Shown one piece after another: positions 1 to 5,072 of a stretch of DNA of 5,590 nt. The position numbers and the translations under genes were made by a program. Below the pieces are notes generated by a model, which was not told where the DNA came from, searched no databases, and saw only the letters and a list, made by a program, of their open reading frames with translations. The stretch lies in the NCBI GenBank assembly GCA_002898115.1, contig BDTL01000046.1, positions 1-5,590 of the forward strand, in the 5' to 3' direction. Origin of the DNA: a bacterium BMS3Bbin02 (GTDB lineage Bacteria > Actinomycetota > Acidimicrobiia > Spongiisociales > UBA5794). Positions within the stretch are counted from its first letter, which is position 1; each line of letters starts with the position of its first letter.

Positions 1-1
1 C

Positions 2-385
2 CTTGATGACGTCGGTGACGGTATCCGTGCGATCGACGGCATCACCGACGCCAGCCGAGGCGCAGACGACATGCTCGACGCGGCGCGTAAGGCGGAACGG
101 GTTCTTGACGGGATTGACGACGTCGGCGGAGCGGCGAATCGGATTGCTAACGGTCACGCGTGGGCGAAGCACGCAGCCGAGTTCCCAGATGTCGCGAGTG
201 TTGGACAGTTCGAGAGTCTGGTGCTTGACGTCATGGAGAACGCATCAGAGGCGAAGGAGCTGGTAGGCGGACGCAGAGCGTTTTGGTCCGAAGGTACGCT
301 CGTGATTTTCGATCCCGCCAGCATCGACGGTGGTACGGTATTCCGGCCACGGGATGGCTTCGCCTACTATGAGGGTCTGAGCTAG
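2..385 (+). CDS. C-terminal end of a probable polymorphic toxin (5' truncated by window edge)
   Basis: The frame is open from the left edge to a TAG at 383-385, giving 127 visible residues; the true start lies outside. Residues 1-45 are an Asp/Gly/Ala-rich, probably helical linker in which LDDVGDGI is loosely echoed as LDGIDDVGGA. The compact end, residues 50-127, carries GHAWAKHAAEFP (His52, Lys56, His57), a middle segment SVGQFESLVLDVMEN, and a strand-rich end with RRAFW, LVIFDP and GGTVFRP. This layout is what I associate with small nuclease toxin tips of polymorphic toxins, perhaps of the BECR (barnase/EndoU/colicin/RelE) fold; that is resemblance from memory, not a search. If so, the His/Lys residues would be candidate catalytic positions. 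A tiny immunity-like gene starts 14 bases after the stop, which supports the reading. An internal ATG at 71 exists but is unlikely to be the start, because the same frame continues upstream with sensible protein. The toxin role is an inference. Confidence 0.6.
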   Translation, partial: LDDVGDGIRAIDGITDASRGADDMLDAARKAERVLDGIDDVGGAANRIANGHAWAKHAAEFPDVASVGQFESLVLDVMENASEAKELVGGRRAFWSEGTLVIFDPASIDGGTVFRPRDGFAYYEGLS

Positions 386-399
386 CGCTGGAGGCGAGG

Positions 400-612
400 A
401 TGCGATTGCTGCGACTGGACAACGGACTGTTGCAGCTGGAACTCACAGGGGACCAGCTGGCCGCATTCTCGAATGGTCTGAACGAGGCACTCAACGCTGT
501 CGAGGATTGGGAGTTCCGGACTCGGTTGGGTGTCGACAGAGATGCTGCTCGAGGGTGGCTGAGCGAGCTGCGTGTCTTGGAACGTCAGGTCGAACAATGT
601 GGCGACGCGTAG
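400..612 (+). CDS. Small immunity-like protein, likely partner of the upstream toxin tip
   Basis: This encodes 70 residues from ATG 400 to TAG 610-612. A Shine-Dalgarno GGAGG at 390-394 lies 5 bases before the start and fixes it. The protein is acidic and cytosolic-looking, with no signal peptide or membrane segment. Its pattern is a short N-terminal strand pair (residues 1-15, MRLLRLDNGLLQLELT), then a helix with LNEALNAVEDWEFRTRLGVD at about 28-47, then a C-terminal helix. The sequence 'N-LNE---...-WEF-TRLGV-R--A' is one I associate with small immunity proteins beside toxin genes in actinomycetes and cyanobacteria, but I could not confirm a family. Position supports the role: it follows the toxin end by 14 bases and would be co-transcribed with it, as immunity genes usually are. 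It could instead be an unrelated small protein. Its last 14 bases overlap the next small frame. Confidence 0.65.
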   Translation: MRLLRLDNGLLQLELTGDQLAAFSNGLNEALNAVEDWEFRTRLGVDRDAARGWLSELRVLERQVEQCGDA

Positions 613-751
613 TCAGAAATGGTGCGAGAATCCATGGGGTCCTCTGGCCACCGGCAGATACTCCACCACCTTTCGGATCACTGCCTCCGTCGGTCGCGGC
701 GCAACATTTGATGTGGGCGGTATGTTTCGGTATTTCGGTACATATCCGTGA
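599..751 (+). CDS. Short 50-residue protein of unknown function, overlapping both neighbours
   Basis: GTG 599 to TGA 749-751 gives 50 residues. It overlaps the immunity-like gene by 14 bases, and its stop shares a GTGA (748-751) with the GTG start of the next gene, the usual sign of translational coupling. The translation reads like folded protein: an aromatic-rich start (SQKWCENPWGPL, residues 5-16) followed by alternating strand-like segments (RYSTTFRITASV, residues 20-31; FDVGGMFRYFGTYP at the end). Ribosome-binding support is weak: AGG at 587-589, 9 bases before the start. A second GTG at 572 would add nine residues; the in-frame stop upstream is 560-562. I do not recognise the family. 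It could be another orphan immunity-type gene, a small accessory protein, or the surviving end of a longer gene cut by recombination in the cassette array. Confidence 0.45.
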   Translation: MATRSQKWCENPWGPLATGRYSTTFRITASVGRGATFDVGGMFRYFGTYP

Positions 752-1488
752 CTTGGATAGACCCTTGGCCCGCGGATGACTCGGAGCGACGGATCCTTGT
801 GGACGGGCTGGTGGCGCTTCGCGGTGAGCGAATCCGGGCTGTCAGGTATCTGATTCCGTCATCGAGCGACGATTTCACGGTCGGGACCCTGGAGCATTCT
901 CACGAGGCGAGCACGGGAATCGAGTTAGAAACCTACAGCTCGGTCGTTCTCTCCCTGGTCTGGAAGATGCAAGGTGTGTGCGAGGGGCTTGCTATTGGTA
1001 TCTTTCCGGCCAGCACGTTCGAAAGAGCGCGTCGCCTGAGAGCGTTCGATGTGACGTCGCTCGATCAGTGGCAGGCGCGTGTGGGTTCCGCGATCGTTGA
1101 AGTTGGGGCCGCGTGGCATGTTCCTGCAGACGGGTGTCCGTTGACGTTGTGGTCGCTTCGGCTCATGTTCGACTCGGGAACAGCGGTCACGATCTGCTTG
1201 GGTGAGCAAAGGTCTGGCGTGGGTCTTTGCTACATGCCCGACAGTGTTCTTGCGATATTCGATAGATCGCTCGCTGAGTCGTTCTGGAGTTGCCCCGGCT
1301 TGATGGACAGCCGACTTGTTTGTTTATCGTGGCACGGTGGGACGTGCCCGGGTCTGGCGGAGGGTTGGGTCTTTCGGGGGTTCCCGGACGTAGATTGCCC
1401 AGATCGCGGGGGTTGCGAGCGTCGACGAACGCGATCGTTTGGTGCCGCGATCTCGTCCGGTTGGTCGCGTGATCGGTGCTCGTGGTGA
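748..1488 (+). CDS. Unrecognised protein in the toxin/immunity region, with an anomalous C-terminal tail
   Basis: GTG 748 to TGA 1486-1488 gives 246 residues. The start is the only sensible one: an in-frame stop lies at 709-711 and the GTG shares GTGA with the preceding small frame. There is no good Shine-Dalgarno, so translation probably depends on coupling. Residues 1-180 look genuine: alternating strands and helices, a central FDVTSLDQWQARVG (100-113), then VEVGAAWHVPADGC (117-130), LWSLRLMFDSGTAVTICLGE (134-153) and YMPDSVLAIFD (162-172). That pattern recalls orphan proteins next to polymorphic toxins, so an immunity or accessory role is possible; I cannot name a family. Residues 181-246 differ: six cysteines in 66 residues, many Arg and Gly, and no strand/helix pattern. 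The natural gene may have ended near residue 180 (about 1287), with the rest read-through into unrelated or decayed DNA. No signal peptide or membrane segment is visible. Confidence 0.55.
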   Translation: MTWIDPWPADDSERRILVDGLVALRGERIRAVRYLIPSSSDDFTVGTLEHSHEASTGIELETYSSVVLSLVWKMQGVCEGLAIGIFPASTFERARRLRAFDVTSLDQWQARVGSAIVEVGAAWHVPADGCPLTLWSLRLMFDSGTAVTICLGEQRSGVGLCYMPDSVLAIFDRSLAESFWSCPGLMDSRLVCLSWHGGTCPGLAEGWVFRGFPDVDCPDRGGCERRRTRSFGAAISSGWSRDRCSW

Positions 1489-1588
1489 GCTGCCGCCGGC
1501 GGACCTGTGTACAGGAAATCGCGGTGAGGTCGAGTGGCTCGAAGCTGGGAATCTTAAGGTAAGCGTCGAAATGGTCGTTGACATCTGA
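1394..1588 (+). pseudogene. Remnant of a gene: protein-like C-terminal fragment without a proper start
   Basis: This frame runs from just after a TAG (1391-1393) to TGA 1586-1588, 64 codons. It reads much more like real protein than the overlapping tail of the 748 frame: IAGVASVDERDRLVP (residues 4-18), RVIGARGELPPADL (25-38), then NRGEVEWLEAGNLKVSVEMV (42-61), which looks like a beta-strand-rich protein end. The possible starts TTG 1439 and GTG 1442 lack a convincing ribosome-binding site. The same frame stays plausible upstream of the TAG (1304-1390: WTADLFVYRGTVGRARVW), but a further stop lies at 1301-1303. I read it as the 3' end of a lost toxin- or immunity-type gene, broken by a stop and perhaps indels. 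It may instead be a very short gene from 1442 (48 residues). Confidence 0.4.
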
Positions 1589-1605
1589 TCACAGTCGAGT
1601 AACTT
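1578..1605 (+). promoter_or_regulatory. Probable sigma-70-type promoter for the MerR regulator gene
   Basis: A perfect TTGACA (1578-1583) is followed after 16 bases by TAACTT (1600-1605), a partial match to the -10 consensus. Transcription would start near 1612, giving a leader of about 60 bases that contains the inverted repeats at 1632-1659. The -35 box lies in the last codons of the gene remnant. The -10 box is weak, so the call rests on the -35 box and its position between the accessory region and a gene with a strong ribosome-binding site. Confidence 0.4.
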
Positions 1606-1631
1606 CACGTGCGTAGTTCGACGGGCGGAAT

Positions 1632-1659
1632 TACATCGATGTAGGCTGTGTGTAGCCTA
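1632..1659. promoter_or_regulatory. Two abutting inverted repeats, candidate operator of the MerR regulator
   Basis: The first element, TACATCGATGTA (1632-1643), is a perfect 12-base palindrome. The second has six-base arms TAGGCT (1642-1647) and AGCCTA (1654-1659) separated by GTGTGT. They share the bases TA at 1642-1643 and end where the Shine-Dalgarno begins. MerR-family regulators bind dyad-symmetric sites and often control their own genes, so an autoregulatory operator is plausible. The second repeat could instead form a small RNA hairpin beside the ribosome-binding site and tune translation. Confidence 0.45.
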
Positions 1660-1666
1660 AAGGAGG
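1659..1666 (+). promoter_or_regulatory. Strong ribosome-binding site deciding the GTG start of the MerR gene
   Basis: AAAGGAGG lies 6 bases before GTG 1673, close to the ideal complement of the 16S rRNA 3' end. It rules out an ATG-only reading and sets the N-terminus at MSDQIVRPG. Its first base is the last base of the second inverted repeat, so repressor binding or hairpin formation could block it. Confidence 0.75.
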
Positions 1667-1672
1667 CTCCTT

Positions 1673-2164
1673 GTGAGCGACCAAATAGTAAGACCCGGTG
1701 TCGGGGAGAACGGTGGATTCCGTGCTCCACAGGTATGCAAGCTCGTCGGTATCACATACCGGCAGCTCGACTACTGGGCCCGCACCAAATTGATCCAACC
1801 ATCAGTTCAATCGGCGACCGGTTCGGGCTCTCAGCGTCTGTACTCCTTCTCCGACATCGTGCAACTGAAAGTCGTCAAGCGATTGCTTGACGCCGGGATG
1901 AGCCTCAAGCGCATTCGCCAGGCGATCGAAATCCTCCGCATCCAGCTCGAAAGTGACTCCCCGCTCGCCGACGTGACCCTCCTCAGTGACGGCGCCACGA
2001 TCTACGCCGCCGCAAGCGCCGAGGAAGTCGTTGACGTCTTCCAACGTGGACAGGGCGTGTTCGGCATCGCCGTCGGGCCCGTCGAACGGGAGCTGATCGG
2101 CGAGATGCACCAACTGTTTCCCGCTGGTGGGTCCGACGCAGCCACTCTGGCCCAGGAGGCGTAA
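1673..2164 (+). CDS. MerR-family transcriptional regulator, Rv1830 type
   Basis: This is a 163-residue DNA-binding regulator. The N-terminal MerR winged helix-turn-helix spans about residues 15-88: FRAPQVCKLVGITYRQLDYW (16-35), the wing GSGSQRLYSFSDI (50-62), and the following helices KVVKRLLDAGMSLKRIRQAI (66-85). The C-terminal part has TLLSDGATIYAAASAEEVVD (102-121) and GQGVFGIAVG (126-135), the pattern I recall from Mycobacterium tuberculosis Rv1830 (also called ResR/McdR, linked to cell growth and division) and its relatives. It is not the FtsR/Rv1828 type, which is longer and starts differently. There is no cysteine pattern for metal or redox sensing; only Cys22 is present. The start is set by AAAGGAGG at 1659-1666. 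It heads a tight gene pair with the nuclease-like gene 3 bases downstream, and gcvT follows; in M. tuberculosis Rv1830 lies near gcvH and gcvB. Autoregulation through the repeats at 1632-1659 is likely. Its target genes here are unknown. Confidence 0.9.
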   Translation: MSDQIVRPGVGENGGFRAPQVCKLVGITYRQLDYWARTKLIQPSVQSATGSGSQRLYSFSDIVQLKVVKRLLDAGMSLKRIRQAIEILRIQLESDSPLADVTLLSDGATIYAAASAEEVVDVFQRGQGVFGIAVGPVERELIGEMHQLFPAGGSDAATLAQEA

Positions 2165-2167
2165 ACG

Positions 2168-2623
2168 GTGGTTTCGGACCTCACGCATACACGGGGTCCC
2201 GCGTCGTACACCGAGTTCGCCCACGAAAGTGAACGCCAGTTTGCGCTGTTGCTCGACTTCTACGGTATCCCCTGGGAGTACGAGCCGCGTGAGTTCCCCA
2301 TCGATTTCGACGACGACGGGAAGCCGTCCGCATTCTTCCGACCGGACTTCTATCTGCCGGAAGACGACCGCTACATCGAAATCACCACCATGAGCCAAAA
2401 GCTCGTGACGAAGAAGAATCGCAAGATGCGCCTGGTACAGTCGCTCTACCCGCATGTGAACATCAAACTGTTCTATCTGCGCGACTACCTGCATCTCGTG
2501 GTCAAGTACGGCCTTGAGGAACCTCCCGGAATGTCGGGACCCGCCGTTCCGAGCAGGATTCCCGGACCTTCGCGCGTAGCGCTTGACCTCGATGCAAGTG
2601 CAGTTGGTGCATACGTGGGCTAG
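2168..2623 (+). CDS. Conserved-looking PD-(D/E)XK nuclease-like protein of unknown role
   Basis: GTG 2168 to TAG 2621-2623 gives 151 residues. AGGAGG at 2154-2159, inside the end of the MerR gene, lies 8 bases before the start, and the two genes are 3 bases apart, so they are co-translated. The core is residues 13-117: an N-terminal helix YTEFAHESERQFALLLDFYG (14-33, Glu22), strands WEYEPREFPIDF (36-47), then FRPDFYLP (57-64), YIEITTMS (69-76), a basic helix KLVTKKNRKMRLV (78-90) and a closing strand VNIKLFYLRDY (97-107). Asp60 and Glu71 fit the PD...E-x-K layout of the restriction-endonuclease-like fold, but the usual Lys two residues after the Glu is Thr73; Lys78, Lys82 or Lys83 might replace it, or the protein may bind nucleic acid without cutting. 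Residues 118-151 are Pro/Gly-rich and probably flexible. I recall similar unnamed proteins in actinomycetes. It has no signal peptide or membrane segment, and no methylase partner is nearby, so a restriction role is unlikely. Confidence 0.75.
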   Translation: MVSDLTHTRGPASYTEFAHESERQFALLLDFYGIPWEYEPREFPIDFDDDGKPSAFFRPDFYLPEDDRYIEITTMSQKLVTKKNRKMRLVQSLYPHVNIKLFYLRDYLHLVVKYGLEEPPGMSGPAVPSRIPGPSRVALDLDASAVGAYVG

Positions 2624-2662
2624 CGTTTCATTGCCATCGTCCGATGCAAGGAACTGCCTGAG

Positions 2663-3709
2663 ATGCACACAACTCACATCCGCGACACACATGAGAGCCT
2701 TGGCGCTCGTTTCACCGATTTCGGTGGCTGGGACATGCCGCTCCAGTATGAGGGTGTGCTGAGCGAACACGCCGCTGTCCGTGAGGCCGCGGGGGCGTTC
2801 GATGTTTCCCACCTCGGCCGATTCTCCGTTGCAGGCCCCGGCGCAACCGCGCTCATCCGCCAACAGCTCTGCAACGACATTGCGACCGTGGATCCCGGGC
2901 GAGCCCAATACACAATGGCGCTCAATGATCAAGGTGGTGTTGAGGACGACATCATTGTGTGGCGGTTCGATGAGGAGTTGTACTGGGTCCTACCCAACGG
3001 CGCCAACGTCGACGAGATCCTGCAACGATTCAGGAGCGCCGCATCGCCAACAGTAACCATCGGCACACCGCGAGACCACACCGTCCTGATCGCCGTTCAA
3101 GGCCCAACTGCGCTTGATGCGATCGAGGAAGTTATCGGGATGCGTCCCGGGCGGTTTCGGGTTGCCCGGGGGACGTTCCAGGGCGAAGACCTCTGGGTGG
3201 GCGGTACCGGCTACACCGGAGAGCGCGGCGCCGAGATCGCGGTGACCCACGATGTGGGCGTGGCCCTCTGGCAAGCCCTGATGGGGGCCGGTGTCGTTCC
3301 CTGCGGATTAGGCGCACGTGACACGCTCCGACTTGAAATGGGATATCCGCTCTGGGGCCAGGATCTGGACGAAACGACAACCCCGCTCGAGGCAGGCCTC
3401 GGCTGGGTTGTTAACTGGGACCATGAGTTTGTCGGCCGTGATGCACTCGTCCGCCAACGCGAGGAGGGGATCCATCGCAAGCTCATCGGCTTCACGACCG
3501 CGGGCAGACGCCCGCCGCGACATGGCTACGCGGTCCGATCGGATCAGGGAACCGGCGTAGTCTCGTCGGGCAATATCAGCCCGGTACTTGGTCATGGCAT
3601 CGGCATGGCCTATATCGATTCGGCCGCAGACATAACCGGCCTCGAAGTTGACATCCGGGGAACGTGGACGGCCGCCGAGGTCGTCAAACCACCCTTCTTG
3701 AAGAAGTGA
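2663..3709 (+). CDS. gcvT: Aminomethyltransferase, glycine cleavage system T-protein
   Basis: GcvT takes the aminomethyl group left on lipoylated H-protein after glycine decarboxylation and passes its carbon to tetrahydrofolate, giving 5,10-methylene-THF and ammonia in the cytosol. The 348 residues are close to the family's usual ~360. Family marks in order: TDFGGWDMPLQYEGVLSEH (18-36), FDVSHLGRFSVAGPGA (46-61), GGVEDDIIVWR (91-101, holding the conserved catalytic-type Asp at 95 or 96), VQGPTA (145-150), GGTGYTGERGAEI (180-192), LGARDTLRLEMGYPLWGQDL (216-235) and TPLEAGLGW (240-248), then the C-terminal barrel domain with SSGNISPVLGHGIGMAYI (301-318). ATG 2663 is preceded by AAGGA (2648-2652) at 10 bases. 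No gcvH, gcvP or lpd gene is in the window, so the rest of the complex is encoded elsewhere. The stop shares GTGA with the next gene, suggesting an operon. All expected motifs are present and the gene looks intact. Confidence 0.95.
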   Translation: MHTTHIRDTHESLGARFTDFGGWDMPLQYEGVLSEHAAVREAAGAFDVSHLGRFSVAGPGATALIRQQLCNDIATVDPGRAQYTMALNDQGGVEDDIIVWRFDEELYWVLPNGANVDEILQRFRSAASPTVTIGTPRDHTVLIAVQGPTALDAIEEVIGMRPGRFRVARGTFQGEDLWVGGTGYTGERGAEIAVTHDVGVALWQALMGAGVVPCGLGARDTLRLEMGYPLWGQDLDETTTPLEAGLGWVVNWDHEFVGRDALVRQREEGIHRKLIGFTTAGRRPPRHGYAVRSDQGTGVVSSGNISPVLGHGIGMAYIDSAADITGLEVDIRGTWTAAEVVKPPFLKK

Positions 3710-4317
3710 CCCTGCGCCGGCGAATTGCTGAGCGTGTATCGGTTGCTGAGTCTGCGGTCGGTCTCGGCGTGGCCTTGGGGGACCCTGAGGATCCGAGGGA
3801 CTCGCACATGGTTCGCGGCGCCAGCGTATGGGCCCCACGATCACCCATCACATGCGCGGTTACGACGTCACCGAACTGGTTCGGGGTTGTTGACCGAGTG
3901 GTTCATCCCCAAGCCCGGGTCGTGTGTCTGGACGCGATGTCCGCCGTTATCGATCTCTTCGGAGAATCAACAACCGAAGCTACAGACGTGTGGCCCCGTG
4001 TGGAAGTGACGCGGGCGGCTCTCCGCGATACTCGACGGCTGGCGGGCGCACTGGTACAGATTCGCGGGGTCGCTCTGCCGTGGGGAACACCGATCGGGGG
4101 GTGGTTCTCGGTGCGGACCCCTATTCCATCTACAGCCTGGGAACGGTGGACCTCGTTCGGTAAGGTGGACCCGCCACCACCGAGCCTGGCTCCTTTTCTT
4201 CCTGGAATCGTTCGGGTCGTGCCTGATCCGGGCACATCTGTCGGCGACTACGCTGCATCCTTTCAAGAGTTTGTACGCGGATGGCACTCAACGAGTGTGA
4301 ACGAAAGGTTGCCGTGA
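3706..4317 (+). CDS. Unrecognised 203-residue protein coupled to gcvT and ppgK
   Basis: GTG 3706 to TGA 4315-4317. The start overlaps the gcvT stop by 4 bases (GTGA 3706-3709), and the stop overlaps the ppgK start the same way (4314-4317), so it is almost certainly translated with both. An in-frame ATG at 3808 has a better ribosome-binding site (GAGGGA 3795-3800, 7 bases away) and would give a 169-residue form; a GTG at 3664 is also in frame but lies deep in gcvT. I do not recognise a family. Visible features: SPNWFGVVDRVVHPQARVVC (55-74), a helical, charged middle VTRAALRDTRRLAGALVQIR (101-120), GTPIGGWFSVRTPIPSTAWE (127-146), a DPPPP stretch (155-159), and a Trp-containing end (QEFVRGWHS, 187-195). 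There are only two cysteines and no clear signal peptide, membrane helix or nucleotide-binding loop. Its context between a one-carbon enzyme and a glucokinase suggests a metabolic or cell-envelope role, but this is only context. Confidence 0.6.
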   Translation: MTLRRRIAERVSVAESAVGLGVALGDPEDPRDSHMVRGASVWAPRSPITCAVTTSPNWFGVVDRVVHPQARVVCLDAMSAVIDLFGESTTEATDVWPRVEVTRAALRDTRRLAGALVQIRGVALPWGTPIGGWFSVRTPIPSTAWERWTSFGKVDPPPPSLAPFLPGIVRVVPDPGTSVGDYAASFQEFVRGWHSTSVNERLP

Positions 4318-5072
4318 GCGTTTTCCTCGGAGTTGATATCGGTGGTTCAGGGGTGAAGGGGGCGCTGGTTGACGTCGCAACGGGTGAACTTGTTTCAGCC
4401 CGGTACCGTGTTGCGACGCCTCGTCCGGCGACGCCGGACGCTGTTCTGAAAGTCGTCGAGCAAGTCGTTCGCCATTTCGAGTGGAAGGGCGCCTTCGGAT
4501 GCACGTTCCCCGGTGTCACCGTGAGCGACACAATCTTGACCGCAGAGAACATGGATCCGGGGTGGGTCGGTGTGAATGCCGGCGTCGCGATCACAGAATC
4601 GACCGGTCTACGGGTCACGGTGCTCAACGATGCCGACGCTGCCGCGATCGCCGAATCAACGTTCGGCGCCGGAAGCGGCGTGAGGGGAACCGTGCTGCTC
4701 TTGACGTTCGGCACCGGCATCGGGAGCGGATTGATACACGACGGTGTGCTCGTCGCGAACACAGAACTCGGACATCTTGAGTTCAGAGGTATGAAGGCAG
4801 AGGACTACGCCGCTGCACGTCTTGTCGAGCGCGAAGATATGCGCATCGACTGGTGGGCCTCGAGAGTCAACGAGTTCCTCGTCCATGTCGAGCGACTCTT
4901 CGCACTATCGCGGATCATCTTCGGCGGCGGCATCGCCAAACGATTCGATGAGATCGAGCCGTTCCTGACTGTTCAAACCAGGGTTGTGCCTGCGGCGCTC
5001 CTCAACAACGCAGGCATTGTTGGTGCTGCGTACACTGCGGGCCAACGATATGGGAGCGCCGACAATGACTAA
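4314..5072 (+). CDS. ppgK: Polyphosphate glucokinase (ROK family)
   Basis: This enzyme phosphorylates glucose to glucose 6-phosphate with inorganic polyphosphate, often also ATP, as donor (EC 2.7.1.63) in the cytosol, feeding glycolysis and the pentose phosphate pathway. The 252 residues match the family's usual 250-270. The N-terminal phosphate-binding loop FLGVDIGGSGVKGALVD (4-20) is followed by LNDADAAAIAE (104-114, with the catalytic-type Asp106), a second phosphate loop LTFGTGIGSGL (130-140), the sugar-binding TELGHLEFRG (150-159) and IIFGGGIAKRF (201-211). The CxCG zinc motif of ordinary ROK glucokinases is absent after GH, as expected for PpgK. The start at GTG 4314 is preferred over ATG 4281 for three reasons: GAAAGG (4303-4308) lies 5 bases upstream, the GTGA overlap couples it to the previous gene, and the phosphate loop then sits right at the N-terminus as is usual. 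It overlaps the next gene by 8 bases. I recall such enzymes mainly in actinobacteria. Confidence 0.92.
   Translation: MSVFLGVDIGGSGVKGALVDVATGELVSARYRVATPRPATPDAVLKVVEQVVRHFEWKGAFGCTFPGVTVSDTILTAENMDPGWVGVNAGVAITESTGLRVTVLNDADAAAIAESTFGAGSGVRGTVLLLTFGTGIGSGLIHDGVLVANTELGHLEFRGMKAEDYAAARLVEREDMRIDWWASRVNEFLVHVERLFALSRIIFGGGIAKRFDEIEPFLTVQTRVVPAALLNNAGIVGAAYTAGQRYGSADND
4422..4440. repeat. Perfect inverted repeat inside ppgK
   Basis: CGTCCGGC (4422-4429) and GCCGGACG (4433-4440) are exact reverse complements separated by GAC. In RNA this would be an 8-base-pair, GC-rich hairpin with a tight loop, about 110 bases after the ppgK start. No T-tract follows, so it is not an intrinsic terminator. 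It falls in codons for a Pro-rich stretch (PRPATPD) and may be incidental in GC-rich coding DNA. Confidence 0.5.

Noticed and set aside
507..779. A 90-residue plus-strand frame over the immunity gene end and beyond
   Set aside because: It conflicts with the better supported 400-612, 599-751 and 748-1488 frames and looks like out-of-frame translation.
1493..1502. Palindrome CCGCCGGCGG as a terminator
   Set aside because: It has no loop and no following T-tract, and it lies inside a protein-like frame. GC palindromes of this length are common here.
1324..1608. A 94-residue minus-strand frame across the decayed region
   Set aside because: Its translation is Arg/Ser/Pro-rich and featureless, and there is no ribosome-binding site. 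The plus-strand remnant explains the region better.
2588..2650. Direct repeat CGATGCAAG seen twice before gcvT
   Set aside because: Nine bases repeated once, one copy in the coding end of the previous gene; no flanking structure or insertion boundary supports a mobile element.
1802..2932. A 376-residue open frame on the minus strand
   Set aside because: It lies antisense to the MerR gene, the nuclease-like gene and the start of gcvT, all of which have clear motifs and ribosome-binding sites. Long antisense frames arise readily in GC-rich coding DNA and the translation shows no domain.
3146..3170. Inverted repeat CCCGGGC/GCCCGGG inside gcvT
   Set aside because: Seven-base arms with an 11-base loop within intact gcvT codons and no T-tract; most likely incidental to GC-rich coding.
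3500..3515. Inverted repeat GCGGGC/GCCCGC inside gcvT
   Set aside because: Short arms in coding DNA for an Arg/Pro-rich loop; no sign of regulatory use.
4130..4762. A 210-residue open frame on the minus strand
   Set aside because: It is antisense to the end of the unknown gene and to ppgK. Its Ser/Thr/Pro-rich translation is typical of a shadow frame.
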